Position numbers and translations under genes: made by a program
The notes under the pieces: model-generated
Told to the model about the DNA's origin: nothing
The model's database searches: none
What the model saw: the letters and a program-made list of their open reading frames with translations, nothing else
Shown: positions 49,374 through 58,881 of the stretch, in pieces
Position numbering within the stretch: position 1 is the first letter of the stretch
How the letters are laid out: each line of letters opens with the position of its first letter
Origin: Microbulbifer halophilus
Lineage (GTDB): Bacteria; Pseudomonadota; Gammaproteobacteria; Pseudomonadales; Cellvibrionaceae
DNA length: 64,000 nucleotides
NCBI RefSeq assembly: GCF_026183675.1
Contig: NZ_JAPIVK010000008.1
Coordinates: 1-64,000, forward strand
Direction of reading: 5' to 3'

Positions 49374-49998
49374 GTCGAACCCTCCGCGCGATTTTGAAGT
49401 TAAGGGTGCCCGATTTTTGGGCAACTACCGATTAATTAAAATTTATCGATGAGTGTTGTGGGAATAATAAATTTCCCTGAAATTATTACATTGGTAAATG
49501 TTTCTGCGAGCTAATTTGTCGATGTTCTGGACTGCATGGAGCTAACAAAGATTTGCCAATTTCATGATTTTCTTAGATGTTGTCGGTTAAAAATTTCGGA
49601 AATAACATTTTTATGAATGATATTAATTTATCTTTAAAAAGGATGTGCCTTTATGAACATCGTCTATCCCGTACGGAGATGGAATTGTTGATGGGGTGGA
49701 GGCCCAGCTAGTTTTCGATGATTCTACTTACATCGGGACTGGGTTCGGGTCTAAAATGACGTCTAAATTTTTCATATTAGAAAAAAGACTAAAAATTGCT
49801 TTTATTTTGGATTTTTAGCATACCCAAAAAATTATTTTTTGCAGGATAATCCGAACCTGTTTGAATAGGTGTCGGGAGGCTGTTTCCTGCCTGGCGGGTT
49901 CAAACTGGAAGGAGGGAGAAGGTGGCTGATGGTGAGCGCGCAAAAAAGCGGCCCGCAGGCCGCTGAAAGTTGGGGGTGGTGAACGGGTTATCGGTCGA
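49374..49998. other. Long AT-rich intergenic region upstream of pigD
   Basis: About 625 bp with no gene I can support, markedly AT-rich against the rest of the window. It must hold the pigD promoter and perhaps operators. A small inverted repeat (TGCCC/GGGCA around 49407-49423) lies just upstream of the start. I find no clear sigma-70 pair. The composition suggests acquired DNA. Confidence 0.5.
49941..49964 (-). terminator. Terminator of the DUF6515-like gene
   Basis: A 7-bp stem (49947-49953 with 49958-49964) closes a CGCA loop. The plus-strand A run at 49942-49946 is the T tract for minus-strand transcription. Confidence 0.85.
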
Positions 49999-50727
49999 TC
50001 AGTAGAAACCGGGATTGGCGACCACGCGATAGCCGCGGCGGTCCGAGTCCCACAGGTAGCAGGTGTCGTAGGCCACGTAGTAATTGCGGCCGCCGAACAC
50101 CAGGCTGACAGCGGTACGGGGGAGGCTGTGAACTACGGCGCCAATGGGCGCGCGCGACACCACATAGCCCTGGTGATACGGGCGGTAGAAAATGCCGTCG
50201 CTGTAGAAAAAGCCCCGGCTGCCGAAGCTGATGCGCACAAAGCTGCCGGGCAGCCGGCGCCAGCGATAGCCGTAGCGAAAGCGATCCGGGCGCCAGTGAT
50301 GCCGGTGGTGCCTGCGGTGGCGCTTGCCGTAATGGCCGCGGCCGTGATGTCTGTATTTGCGCTTGTAGCGGTGTTTGTATCTGTCGCCGTACGAGCGGCC
50401 CCGGCGGTCGTGCCCGCGCCCGTCGTGTTTGCGGTGGCGCTTTTTGTGGTCGCGACCCCGATCGCGGTCGCGATCTTTGTCCCAGTCCCGGCGGCCGTCG
50501 CGGCCCCGGCGATGGTCGCGGTCGCCCCGCGCGGGGCGGTGCCTGGAGATTCGCTTCTTGCGGTCGTCGCCGCGCCAGTCGGCCCGGCGCGCCTCGCGGT
50601 GCTTGCTGTAGGCCTTTTCCAGTGCCGAACCGGCCAGCTGGTTCTTGCCGTGTCCGGTGCGGTCGGCCAGTGCCGGCCCCGCCAGCAGCAGGCCGGCAGC
50701 GGCGATGGCGGTGATCAGTCTTTTCAT
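49999..50727 (-). CDS. Exported, strongly basic DUF6515-like protein
   Basis: 242 residues. Seen: signal peptide (MKRLITAIAAAGLLLAGPALA-DRT), then about 120 residues of Arg/Lys/Asp/His-rich low complexity (for example DWDKDRDRDRGRDHKKRHRK). A C-terminal module follows (GFFYSDGIFYRPYHQGYVVSRAPIGAVVHSLP, NYYVAYDTCYLWDSDRRGYRVV), shared with the protein at 37709-38356. ATG 50727 has GGGAG seven bases upstream. The charged region probably binds an anionic partner such as surface polysaccharide or nucleic acid; this is a guess. Confidence 0.75.
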   Translation of the reverse strand: MKRLITAIAAAGLLLAGPALADRTGHGKNQLAGSALEKAYSKHREARRADWRGDDRKKRISRHRPARGDRDHRRGRDGRRDWDKDRDRDRGRDHKKRHRKHDGRGHDRRGRSYGDRYKHRYKRKYRHHGRGHYGKRHRRHHRHHWRPDRFRYGYRWRRLPGSFVRISFGSRGFFYSDGIFYRPYHQGYVVSRAPIGAVVHSLPRTAVSLVFGGRNYYVAYDTCYLWDSDRRGYRVVANPGFY

Positions 50728-51008
50728 GGCGGTTTCTCCCGTGCCGCCGGGCGGCATCTCGTCACTTGCCAGCCATTCTGCCCGCCGTCGACTGAATCCT
50801 CCCTGAACCGGTGCACAGTGTGCCGGGGCTGTGCGCGGCTGCGGAAAACCGAATAATGATTCTGGTTGGCCGCCGTTGGCGACACCTTTCCGCCAGAAGC
50901 CGTGCCTTTTGCCGGAGATACACGCTATTTTGCCCGGTCCTGCAATTGTCGCTCCCGGGCGCAGGGAGTATGATGCCGCGCTGATCCGTTTCAGTCGCAG
51001 TGAACGCC

Positions 51009-51857
51009 ATGCAAGTATTCCATCATATCGCCAGCCTGCGCGAGGCGCTGGCCGAGGCCCGCGCAGCCGGCAGAAGTGTCGGTTTCGTCCCCACCATGGG
51101 TAACCTGCACGACGCCCATATCGAACTGGTAAAAACCGCCCGGCAGCACTGCGACCTGGTGGTGGTGTCCATCTTCGTCAACCGCCTGCAGTTCGGCCTC
51201 AACGAGGACTGGGACAAGTACCCGCGCACAATGGAGCGGGATATGGCGCGGCTGCGGGAAGTGGACTGCGATTTCCTCTTCCACCCGGACGAGAGCGAAA
51301 TCTACCCCAACGGCATGGACCAGCAGACCCGCGTGGTCTGCCCGGCGATGACCGATGTGCTCTGCGGCGCCAGCCGCCCGGGCCACTTCGAAGGTGTGAC
51401 CACGGTGGTCACCAAGCTGTTCAATATCGTGCAGCCGGACAAGGCGGTGTTCGGCATCAAGGATTTCCAGCAACTGGCGGTGGTGCGTCGCATGGTGGAG
51501 GACCTGTGTATCCCGGTGGAGATTGTCGGCGCGCCGGTGCACCGCGAGCCGGACGGGCTGGCGATGAGTTCCCGCAACAGCTATATCAGCGCCCGGGAGC
51601 GCCCGCGGGTGGCGGTGCTGAACCAGTGCCTGAACTGGGCCAGGGACGAGATCGCCGGCGGCCGCCGCGATTTCCCGGCGCTGGAAGACGAGGCGCGACA
51701 GCGCATCGAGCAGTCCGGCTTCCGCGTGGACTATTTCTCCATCTGCAACAGCCGCGACCTGCAGCCGGCCGCCGACGACGACCACCAGATCACCATACTC
51801 GGCGCCATGTATACCAGTGCCGCGCGGCTGATCGACAACGTATCACTGGAACTGTAA
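51009..51857 (+). CDS. panC: Pantothenate synthetase (pantoate-beta-alanine ligase)
   Basis: ATP-dependent joining of pantoate and beta-alanine in coenzyme A synthesis. 282 residues. Seen: [17 protein letters not shown] (HIGH-like motif; most homologues have HDGH or HAGH), [59 protein letters not shown] and [12 protein letters not shown] (KMSKS-like). GTG 51000 and ATG 51009 are both possible. ATG gives [14 protein letters not shown], the family start. It is followed 16 bp later by panD, which supplies beta-alanine, so the two act in sequence. Confidence 0.95.
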   Translation: MQVFHHIASLREALAEARAAGRSVGFVPTMGNLHDAHIELVKTARQHCDLVVVSIFVNRLQFGLNEDWDKYPRTMERDMARLREVDCDFLFHPDESEIYPNGMDQQTRVVCPAMTDVLCGASRPGHFEGVTTVVTKLFNIVQPDKAVFGIKDFQQLAVVRRMVEDLCIPVEIVGAPVHREPDGLAMSSRNSYISARERPRVAVLNQCLNWARDEIAGGRRDFPALEDEARQRIEQSGFRVDYFSICNSRDLQPAADDDHQITILGAMYTSAARLIDNVSLEL

Positions 51858-51873
51858 GCGGGAGGTGAACGCG

Positions 51874-52260
51874 ATGCAGATAGAACTGCTGAAATGCAAA
51901 CTGCATATGGCCGCGGTGACCCAGGCCGAACTCTGGTACGACGGCTCCTGTGCCATCGACGAGGACCTGGTGGAACTGGCCGGCCTGCGGGAATTCGAGA
52001 AGATCGATATCTACAACGTCAGCAACGGCGAGCGCTTCCACACCTATGTGATCCTGGCCGAGCGCGGTTCCGGTACCATCTCCATGAACGGCGCCGCCGC
52101 GCGCCGGGTGCAGGTGGGCGACCGCATCATCATCGGCTCCTACGCGCAGATGAGCGAGGAGGAAGCGGACAGCTTCCAGCCGAAACTTATCTACCTCGAC
52201 GAGCACAACCGCGTCGAGCGCAGCAGCAATACCATTCCGGTGCAGCCGGCCGAGGCCTGA
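51874..52260 (+). CDS. panD: Aspartate 1-decarboxylase
   Basis: Makes beta-alanine from aspartate for pantothenate synthesis. 128 residues. Seen: [20 protein letters not shown] and the self-cleavage site [11 protein letters not shown], with Gly24-Ser25 exactly at the expected numbering. Ser25 becomes the pyruvoyl cofactor. Also [12 protein letters not shown] and [19 protein letters not shown] lies eight bases before ATG 51874; GTG 51865 in frame overlaps that site. Operon with panC. Confidence 0.96.
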   Translation: MQIELLKCKLHMAAVTQAELWYDGSCAIDEDLVELAGLREFEKIDIYNVSNGERFHTYVILAERGSGTISMNGAAARRVQVGDRIIIGSYAQMSEEEADSFQPKLIYLDEHNRVERSSNTIPVQPAEA

Positions 52261-52384
52261 TTTCCGGGAGCGCTTTTCTCCCGGGTGCACCGGGCCCCAG
52301 GCCTACCGCAATCGCACCAGAAGGGACGCTTTTACCTGTCCAGTGTTCCAACTGTTCCAAGGTCCAATGTAAAGGAGCCAAACC

Positions 52385-53023
52385 GTGTTCGGTATCGAGA
52401 ATCTGTGGCTGTTTGCCGCCTCGGGAGTTCTGCTGATAGTCCTGCCCGGCCCGGACTCGCTTTATATTGTCGGCCGCAGTGCCGGCCAGGGATTCAGGGC
52501 GGGTTCCGTGGCTGCGCTGGGTATCGCCACCGGGACCATGGTGCATGTTACGGCCGCGGCCCTGGGGCTGTCGGTTGTCCTGACGACATCGGCCACCGCA
52601 TTCACTGTCGTCAAAATCGTCGGTTGTCTCTACCTGCTGTATATGAGTGTTTCGCTGATCTTCAGCAAATCCGCCGGCGATGTTTCCGCCGGACCGGTCA
52701 AGACGGTTCCGCCGCCGCGGGCGAAAATCTTCTATCAGGGCTTTCTGACCAACCTGCTGAACCCGAAGATTGCACTGTTTTTTCTCGCTTTCGTGCCGCA
52801 GTTTATCGCGGCTGACAGCGACAGCAAGGCGATGGCATTTCTCCTTCTCGGCCTGATTTTCAACATTATGGGCTTGATCTGGTGTCACTGCCTGGCTTGG
52901 ACGTCCGCATCGGTGAGCAGAAGGCTTTCGGCGAGTGAATCGGTGAAAAAATGGCTGAATCGCGTGGCCGGCACGCTGTTCGGGATCTTCGGTATCAAGC
53001 TTGCGCTGAGCACTCAGGGCTGA
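52385..53023 (+). CDS. LysE/RhtB-family amino-acid exporter
   Basis: 212-residue inner-membrane protein with about six helices. Seen: LWLFAASGVLLIVLPGPDSLYIVGRS (the conserved P-G-P-x motif of the family), GFRAGSVAALGIATG, VKIVGCLYLLYMSV, FYQGFLTNLLNPKIALFFLAFVPQF and a final helix GTLFGIFGIKLAL. The substrate cannot be told from sequence; homoserine, threonine and lysine are typical. Starts at GTG 52385 with AAGGAG upstream. Confidence 0.92.
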   Translation: MFGIENLWLFAASGVLLIVLPGPDSLYIVGRSAGQGFRAGSVAALGIATGTMVHVTAAALGLSVVLTTSATAFTVVKIVGCLYLLYMSVSLIFSKSAGDVSAGPVKTVPPPRAKIFYQGFLTNLLNPKIALFFLAFVPQFIAADSDSKAMAFLLLGLIFNIMGLIWCHCLAWTSASVSRRLSASESVKKWLNRVAGTLFGIFGIKLALSTQG

Positions 53024-53085
53024 CTGCGCTTTCGAACCCTGTTTCCACCCGCTATCCTGTCGGGGTTCAATCGAAAGGCTCCACC

Positions 53086-54939
53086 ATGCTAACCAGCCCC
53101 AAAACCGGCGCGGTGCTGGCCTGGGGCGATCTGCTGAAATCCGGCAACTGGATCTTTATCGGTTCCAACGCCGCCGTCCCCAATGCGCTGATAGCCGACC
53201 TGATCGCCCACAGCCGCGGCCTGCACGATATCGAAGTGACCCATATCCAGACGCTGTCGGACAATGTCTGGGCCGAGCGCCGCTACAGCGAGCTGTTCAA
53301 GGTCAATGCGCTGTTTATCGGCGGCGCCAATGTGCGCGAGGCCATCGCTGAAGGCCGCGCCGACTACACGCCCTGCTTTCTGTCGGAAATTCCGCAACTG
53401 TTCCGCGAGCACCTGCTGCCACTGGACGCGGCGCTGGTGATGGTCAGCCCGCCGGACGAGTTCGGATACTGCTCCCTCGGCGTCAGCGTCGATGTGGTCT
53501 CCGCGGCGGTGCGCGCCGCGCGCGTGGTGGTGGCCCAGGTGAACCCGTGTATGCCGCGCACCTGCGGCCACAGTTTTATCCACGTGGACCAGATCGATGC
53601 CTGGGCGGAAAAAACCGAGGAACTGCCGGAGCGGCCGCTACCGGAACTGGATCCGGTCACCGAGCAGATAGGTCAGTATGTATCGCTGCTGATAGAAAAC
53701 GGAGCTACGCTGCAGCTGGGCGTGGGCCGGGTGTCGGCGGCGGTATTGCGCTACCTGGGAAACCACCGCGACCTGGGAGTGCACAGCGAGGTGATTTCCG
53801 ACGGCATCATCGAGCTGATGCACAGCGGCGTCATCAACAACCGCAAGAAAACCTTTCACCGCGGCAAGGTGGTCACCAGTTTCTGTATCGGCACCCGCGC
53901 CATGTACGACTTTGTCGACGGCAACCCGCATATCGAGTTCTACCCGGCCGAGCACGTCAATTCACCCACCCGCATCGCCCGCAACGACAAGATGGTGTCG
54001 ATCAACGGCGCCATCGAGGTGGACCTGAGCGGGCAGGTGGTGTCCGATTCCATTGGCCGCAAGTTCTACAGCGGTATCGGTGGCCAAGTGGACTTTATCC
54101 GCGGCGCCGCACTGAGTCGCGGCGGCCGGCCGGTGATCGCACTGCCGTCCACCACCCGCGACGGCAGTCGCTCGCGTATCGTGCCCACGCTGGCCCCTGG
54201 CGGCGGCGTGGTGACCTCACGCGGCCATGTGCACTACGTGGTGACCGAATACGGCATCGCCTCGCTGCACGGAAAAAGCATTCGCGAGCGCGCGCTGGAA
54301 CTGATCCGCATTGCGCACCCGAAATTTCGCCGCGAACTGCTGAACGAAGTGCGCCAGTTCTACTGGGTACCCGAATACCAGGAGCAGGCGCCCACGTCTG
54401 TGCCGGAGCTGGGACCGGTGGAGGAAAAGTATTTCACCTTCCGCGGCATCCGCTACACCCTGCGCCCGCTGCGGCCCGCGGACGAACGGCGGCTGCAGGA
54501 GTTTTTCTACACCCACAACAAGGAAACCCTGATGATGCGTTACAACCACCATGTAACGCAGATGTCGCGGGAGAAATCCTGCAGCCTGGTGAGTGTGGAC
54601 CAGCGGCGCGACCTGGCCCTGTGCTTTACCGACCGCGACGGCGCCGCCGAGGTGATTCAGGGCGTGGGCCGCTACTACCTGAATGAAGCGGACAACAACT
54701 GCGAGGTGGCCTTCGTGATCAAGGAAAGCCGCCGCGGCCGCGGCATCGCCACCACGCTGTTGCGGGAGATGGAAGCGATTGCGCGCAGGCGCGGTATTGC
54801 CAGAATGTTCGCCTGTGTGCGCCGGGACAATCGCCCGATGCTGGCGGTGTTTGAGAACTGCGGTTTTCAGCCCGCGTCCGGTAGCGAGTTGGATGAGGTG
54901 TATCTGGTACTCGATCTGGAATCGGCTGACTCCTCCTGA
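53086..54939 (+). CDS. Acetyl-CoA hydrolase/CoA-transferase fused to a GNAT acetyltransferase domain
   Basis: 617 residues. Residues 1-440 are a class-I CoA-transferase of the acetyl-CoA hydrolase/4-hydroxybutyrate CoA-transferase group. Seen: SGNWIFIGSNAAVPNAL, GVSVDVVSAAVRAA, GVGRVSAAVLRYL, HSEVISDGIIELMHSG (likely catalytic Glu), YSGIGGQVDFIRGAALSRGG and TEYGIASLHGKS. Residues 455-617 are a GNAT fold with YTLRPLRPADERRLQEF, EVAFVIKESRRGRGIATTLL (acetyl-CoA loop) and VFENCGFQP. The fusion occurs in other gammaproteobacteria. It joins an acyl-CoA-handling and an acetyl-transfer activity, which suggests regulation by or of acetyl-CoA. ATG 53086 is chosen because the earlier frame overlaps the exporter gene. 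Confidence 0.9.
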   Translation: MLTSPKTGAVLAWGDLLKSGNWIFIGSNAAVPNALIADLIAHSRGLHDIEVTHIQTLSDNVWAERRYSELFKVNALFIGGANVREAIAEGRADYTPCFLSEIPQLFREHLLPLDAALVMVSPPDEFGYCSLGVSVDVVSAAVRAARVVVAQVNPCMPRTCGHSFIHVDQIDAWAEKTEELPERPLPELDPVTEQIGQYVSLLIENGATLQLGVGRVSAAVLRYLGNHRDLGVHSEVISDGIIELMHSGVINNRKKTFHRGKVVTSFCIGTRAMYDFVDGNPHIEFYPAEHVNSPTRIARNDKMVSINGAIEVDLSGQVVSDSIGRKFYSGIGGQVDFIRGAALSRGGRPVIALPSTTRDGSRSRIVPTLAPGGGVVTSRGHVHYVVTEYGIASLHGKSIRERALELIRIAHPKFRRELLNEVRQFYWVPEYQEQAPTSVPELGPVEEKYFTFRGIRYTLRPLRPADERRLQEFFYTHNKETLMMRYNHHVTQMSREKSCSLVSVDQRRDLALCFTDRDGAAEVIQGVGRYYLNEADNNCEVAFVIKESRRGRGIATTLLREMEAIARRRGIARMFACVRRDNRPMLAVFENCGFQPASGSELDEVYLVLDLESADSS

Positions 54940-55006
54940 GATCGGGCCACCGTACCGAGAGGGGCGGTTTGATCGAAGCCGCAATATTGATGCAAAGGCC
55001 CTGATG

Positions 55007-55098
55007 CCGGGAGCACCTTGTGGGACTGTCTGCGAGAGGGACCTCGCAGACAAGCCTCTAGGGATGGATTTATGGCGTGTCCCACAAGGTGCTCCCGG
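55007..55098. repeat. Nested inverted repeat (cruciform-like element)
   Basis: Perfect 20-bp arms (55007-55026 and 55079-55098, one beginning CCGGGAGCACCTTG) enclose a second perfect 9-bp hairpin (55028-55036 with 55043-55051, loop AGGGAC). They also enclose about 27 unpaired bases. It lies between convergently neutral genes with no coding frame. The form is that of a MITE/BIME or REP pair; only one copy is in this window. Confidence 0.85.
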
Positions 55099-55170
55099 TA
55101 GCAGGGCCGCCCCCGGGTAAGCTAAGGCCCGTAGCCTAGATGCAGGTGCGCAGCGCTGGAATCCAGGGTT

Positions 55171-55197
55171 CCCGGATTTCGCTGCGCTCCATCCGGG
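55171..55197. repeat. REP-like hairpin upstream of the deacetylase gene
   Basis: CCCGGAT (55171-55177) pairs with ATCCGGG (55191-55197) around TTCGCTGCGCTCC. This is the type of short GCCCGGAT repeat known from many gammaproteobacteria. Its loop resembles the GAGCGCAGCGA loop at 42009. Confidence 0.75.
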
Positions 55198-55231
55198 CTA
55201 TTGTCTGTGTTATCGAACGAGGAATAAAAAT

Positions 55232-56158
55232 ATGTCCATCGGATTTATAACCAGCCCCACCTGCGCCGGCCACGATATGGGCGACGAGCACCCGGAGTGC
55301 CCGGCGCGCCTCGACGCGATTTGCGATCAACTGCTCTCCAGCGGTATCGACTTTGTGCTGCGCCACTTCGACGCGCCCGCAGCCAGCCGCGAACAACTGG
55401 AACTGGTACACGATCCGGACTATGTCGCGTCGATCTTCGAGCGCGCGCCGCGAGCGGGCATCGAGCGGCTGGACCCGGACACCTGCATGAACCCCGGCTC
55501 GCTGAACGCCGCCCTGCACGCCGCCGGCGCCGCCGTATCAGCGGTGGACCGGGTGATGGCCGGCGAAGTGCCGTCCGCCTTCTGCGCCGTGCGCCCGCCG
55601 GGCCACCACGCCGAGCGGGACAAAGCCATGGGCTTCTGCCTGTTCAACAATATCGCCATCGCCGCCGCCCATGCCCGCGAACACTACGGACTGGAAAGGG
55701 TCGCGATTGTCGATTTCGACGTGCACCACGGCAACGGCACAGAGGACTTCGTCAAAGGGCGCGATGGCTACCTGCTCTGCTCCAGCTTCCAGTCCCCCTT
55801 CTATCCGTTCAGCGGCACTGGTGAACTGCCGGGCAATGTTGTCAACTCGCCGCTGGAGGCGGGTGCCGGCGGCGCCGAACTGCGCCGCGTCGTCGAGGAA
55901 ACCTGGCTGCCGGCGCTGGAGGAATTCCGCCCACAGATGCTGTTCGTCTCCGCCGGTTTCGACGGCCACCGCGAGGACGATATGGCCCAGCTGCACTTCA
56001 TCGAGGACGACTACCGCTGGGTGACCGACAGACTCAGGGAAGTTGCCGACCGGCACGCCGACGACCGCATCGTCTCCGCCCTGGAAGGCGGCTATGCACT
56101 GAGCGCACTGGGCCGCAGCGTCGTCGCCCACCTGCAGGGCCTGATCGGCGCCAAATAA
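55232..56158 (+). CDS. Histone-deacetylase-family protein (acetylpolyamine/acetyl-lysine amidohydrolase-like)
   Basis: 308-residue zinc hydrolase that releases acetate from acetylated amines or lysines. Seen: HPECPARLDAI, AVRPPGHHAERDKAMGFCLFNN (active-site His pair), VAIVDFDVHHGNGTEDF (zinc Asp/His), MLFVSAGFDGHREDD (zinc Asp) and ALEGGYAL, so the active site is complete. The substrate may be acetylpolyamines, given the polyamine cluster 11 kb away, or acetylated proteins such as Acs encoded next door. Both are inferences from context. Confidence 0.92.
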   Translation: MSIGFITSPTCAGHDMGDEHPECPARLDAICDQLLSSGIDFVLRHFDAPAASREQLELVHDPDYVASIFERAPRAGIERLDPDTCMNPGSLNAALHAAGAAVSAVDRVMAGEVPSAFCAVRPPGHHAERDKAMGFCLFNNIAIAAAHAREHYGLERVAIVDFDVHHGNGTEDFVKGRDGYLLCSSFQSPFYPFSGTGELPGNVVNSPLEAGAGGAELRRVVEETWLPALEEFRPQMLFVSAGFDGHREDDMAQLHFIEDDYRWVTDRLREVADRHADDRIVSALEGGYALSALGRSVVAHLQGLIGAK

Positions 56159-56222
56159 TCCCCGCGGGTGTGAAAGCCCGCGGGGACCGGGCTATCATGA
56201 AGGGAAACGCCTGTTGACAGCG

Positions 56223-56252
56223 TTGTCATTTATCTGGCGCCAATGTTATAAC
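56223..56252 (+). promoter_or_regulatory. Candidate sigma-70 promoter and leader palindrome of acs
   Basis: TTGTCA (56223-56228), an 18-bp spacer and TATAAC (56247-56252), about 65 bp before acs. A 9-bp inverted repeat, TATCTGGCG (56231-56239) and CGCCAGATA (56287-56295), brackets the -10 and transcription start and could be an operator or leader hairpin. Confidence 0.55.
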
Positions 56253-56316
56253 TGGCCCCAAGGTTTGACCGCGGCGCCAGCCCGGTCGCCAGATAATTCT
56301 AATAAGGGAGAAAACG

Positions 56317-58254
56317 ATGTCAGAAGTCCACATTCACCCCGTACCCGCCGAATTTGCCTCCAGGGCGCATATCGACGCCGGGGACTACGAAAAACTCTAC
56401 CGCGAGTCGATCGAGAATCCGGAAGCCTTCTGGTCCCGGCAGGCCCAGGATTTCCTGCAGTGGGAGAAACCCTTTACCAGGGTGGTCGAGGAAGATCTCA
56501 AGAAGGGCCATACCGCCTGGTTTGCCGACGGCGAGCTGAATGTTGCCGTCAACTGCATCGACCGCCACCTGCCGGCCCGCGCGGAGCAGACCGCGCTTAT
56601 CTGGGAGGGTGACGACCCCGCCGACAGCAAGAACATTACCTACAGCGAACTGCACGAGCAGGTCTGCCGCCTGGCCAACCTGCTGAAAGAACGCGGCGTA
56701 AAAAAGGGCGATCGCGTCTGCATCTACATGCCCATGATTCCCGAAGCCGCCTACGCCATGCTCGCCTGCGCACGTATCGGCGCTGTGCACTCGGTGGTCT
56801 TCGGCGGCTTCTCCCCCGGTTCCCTCAGGGACCGTATCCTCGACTCCGACTGCCGCCTGGTGATCACCGCCGACGAGGGGGTGCGCGGCGGCAAGACGGT
56901 GCCGCTCAAGGCCAATGTGGACAAGGCGCTGGCGGATTGCCCGAACGTGCACACCGCCATCGTGGTCAAGCGCACCGGCGCCGATGTGGGCTGGAACGGC
57001 GAGCGCGATATCTGGTACGCGGAGTCCGTCGCCGAACAGAGCAGCGACTGTGCGCCGGAACCGATGAACGCCGAGGATCCACTGTTTATCCTCTACACTT
57101 CCGGCTCCACCGGCAAACCCAAGGGCGTGCTGCACACCACCGCCGGCTATCTGCTGATGTGCACCATGACCTTCAAATACGCCTTCGACTACAAGGAGGG
57201 CGATATCTTCTGGTGTACCGCCGACGTCGGCTGGATCACCGGCCACAGCTACATCGTCTACGGTCCCCTGTCCACCGGCGCCATCTCGCTGATATTCGAG
57301 GGTGTGCCCACCTATCCCGACGCCTCCCGCTGCTGGCAAGTGGTGGAGAAGCACAAGGTGAACAGCTTCTACACCGCCCCCACCGCCATCCGCGCGTTAA
57401 TGGGCGCCGGCGACGAGTTTGTCACCAAAACCGATCGCAGCTCCCTGAAACTGCTGGGCACCGTGGGCGAGCCGATCAACCCCGAGGCCTGGGAGTGGTA
57501 CTACAAAGTCGTCGGCGAAGAGCGCTGCCCGATCATCGACACCTGGTGGCAGACCGAGACCGGCGCCCACCTGATCACGCCGCTGCCCGGCGCCATCGAC
57601 ATGAAAGCCGGTTCCGCCACCAAGCCCTTCTTCGGCGTGCAACCCGCACTGATGGATGATCAGGGGCGGGAAATCGATGGCGAGGGCGCGGGCGCGCTGG
57701 TGATGAAAGCCAGTTGGCCGAGCATGATCCGCAGCGTCTACGGCGACCACCAGCGGATGATCGACACCTACTTCAGCGCCTATCCGGGCTACTACTTTAC
57801 CGGCGACGGCGCCCGCCGCGATGCGGACGGTTACTACTGGATCACCGGCCGAATGGACGATGTGCTGAATGTCTCTGGCCACCGCCTCGGCACCGCCGAG
57901 ATCGAGAGCGCCATAGTCCTGCACGACGACACCGCCGAGGCGGCCGTGGTCGGCTATCCGCACGATATCAAGGGCCAGGGTATCTACGCCTACGTGACCC
58001 TGAAAGCCGGCCACGAGCCCAACGAGGAACTGCGGCAGGAACTGATCGACCTGTGCGTGAAGGAAATCGGCTCCATCGCCAAGCCGGATATCATCCAGTG
58101 GGCCCCGGGCCTGCCGAAGACCCGCTCCGGCAAGATCATGCGCCGCATCCTGCGCAAGATCGCCGGCAACGAGCTGGACAGTCTCGGCGATACCTCCACG
58201 TTGGCGGATCCGTCGGTGGTCGAAGAACTGATCGAGCACCGCGCCAATTGCTGA
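56317..58254 (+). CDS. acs: Acetyl-CoA synthetase
   Basis: Activates acetate to acetyl-CoA through acetyl-AMP. 645 residues, the usual length. Seen: AMP-binding P-loop [66 protein letters not shown] and [16 protein letters not shown]. The C-terminal [16 protein letters not shown] carries the lysine that is acetylated to switch the enzyme off in other bacteria. GGGAG lies eight bases before ATG 56317. A deacetylase-like gene lies directly upstream and a CoA-transferase before that, which together form an acetate-handling neighbourhood. Confidence 0.97.
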   Translation: MSEVHIHPVPAEFASRAHIDAGDYEKLYRESIENPEAFWSRQAQDFLQWEKPFTRVVEEDLKKGHTAWFADGELNVAVNCIDRHLPARAEQTALIWEGDDPADSKNITYSELHEQVCRLANLLKERGVKKGDRVCIYMPMIPEAAYAMLACARIGAVHSVVFGGFSPGSLRDRILDSDCRLVITADEGVRGGKTVPLKANVDKALADCPNVHTAIVVKRTGADVGWNGERDIWYAESVAEQSSDCAPEPMNAEDPLFILYTSGSTGKPKGVLHTTAGYLLMCTMTFKYAFDYKEGDIFWCTADVGWITGHSYIVYGPLSTGAISLIFEGVPTYPDASRCWQVVEKHKVNSFYTAPTAIRALMGAGDEFVTKTDRSSLKLLGTVGEPINPEAWEWYYKVVGEERCPIIDTWWQTETGAHLITPLPGAIDMKAGSATKPFFGVQPALMDDQGREIDGEGAGALVMKASWPSMIRSVYGDHQRMIDTYFSAYPGYYFTGDGARRDADGYYWITGRMDDVLNVSGHRLGTAEIESAIVLHDDTAEAAVVGYPHDIKGQGIYAYVTLKAGHEPNEELRQELIDLCVKEIGSIAKPDIIQWAPGLPKTRSGKIMRRILRKIAGNELDSLGDTSTLADPSVVEELIEHRANC

Positions 58255-58282
58255 TAGCGCACCGCCGAAAGACCAACCGTAG

Positions 58283-58385
58283 GGGCGAACCTCGTGTTCG
58301 CCCTTTCTCTATCCCTCTGGTCGACCTGTAGGAGCCCACTTGCAGGCGAACCGCGGCGAAGCCGCGCCCGCTCCTCCCGATCTGT
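58283..58385. repeat. Terminator-like hairpin of acs and adjacent palindromic repeat
   Basis: GGGCGAAC (58283-58290) pairs with GTTCGCCC (58296-58303), followed by TTTCTCT, a likely weak terminator. It is followed by a GTAGGAGCCCACTTG/GCGGCGAAGCCGC segment that resembles dispersed intergenic repeats of pseudomonads and relatives. Confidence 0.65.
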
Positions 58386-58446
58386 ATATTTACCCTCGAG
58401 CCCTGTATAAAAGGCATTGCCACGAATTGCGATAAAGGAGGCCGCA

Positions 58447-58881
58447 ATGCAAAAACTGACGGGGAAATGCCTCTGCGAGGCTATCGAATACGAGATCGCC
58501 GGCGAACTGGGGCCCATCTTCAACTGCCACTGCTCCAAGTGTCGCCGCTGGCACGGTGCCGCCTTCCGCACCCGCGCCACGATCAAAAGCAGCCAGTTCA
58601 AATGGCTGAAGGGCGAGGAGCACCTGTCCCGTTACCACTCCTCGGAAAACAACGTCAAAAGTTTCTGCTCCATCTGCGGCTCCAACCTGATCAGCACCTA
58701 CGACGACAGACCGGATAAAGTCGGCATTCCCCTCGGCGGGCTGGACCAGAACCCGAACAACAAGGTGGAAGGGCACTTCTTCGTTGGCTCCAAATCCCCC
58801 TGGTACGAAATCGACGACGACCTGCCGCAGTACGAAGCGTTTCCCGGTTCCGAGGACAGTGTCATGGAGACGGCGGAGTGA
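58447..58881 (+). CDS. GFA-family (glutathione-dependent formaldehyde-activating-like) zinc protein
   Basis: 144 residues of the Mss4/GFA fold. Seen: GKCLCEAIEYEI, FNCHCSKCRRWHGAAF and FCSICGSNLIS, the three Cys pairs that bind zinc. Members are annotated as formaldehyde-activating, but most have no proven activity. ATG 58447 has AAGGAGG six bases upstream. The next gene starts inside its stop codon (GTGA), so the two are coupled. Confidence 0.9.
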   Translation: MQKLTGKCLCEAIEYEIAGELGPIFNCHCSKCRRWHGAAFRTRATIKSSQFKWLKGEEHLSRYHSSENNVKSFCSICGSNLISTYDDRPDKVGIPLGGLDQNPNNKVEGHFFVGSKSPWYEIDDDLPQYEAFPGSEDSVMETAE

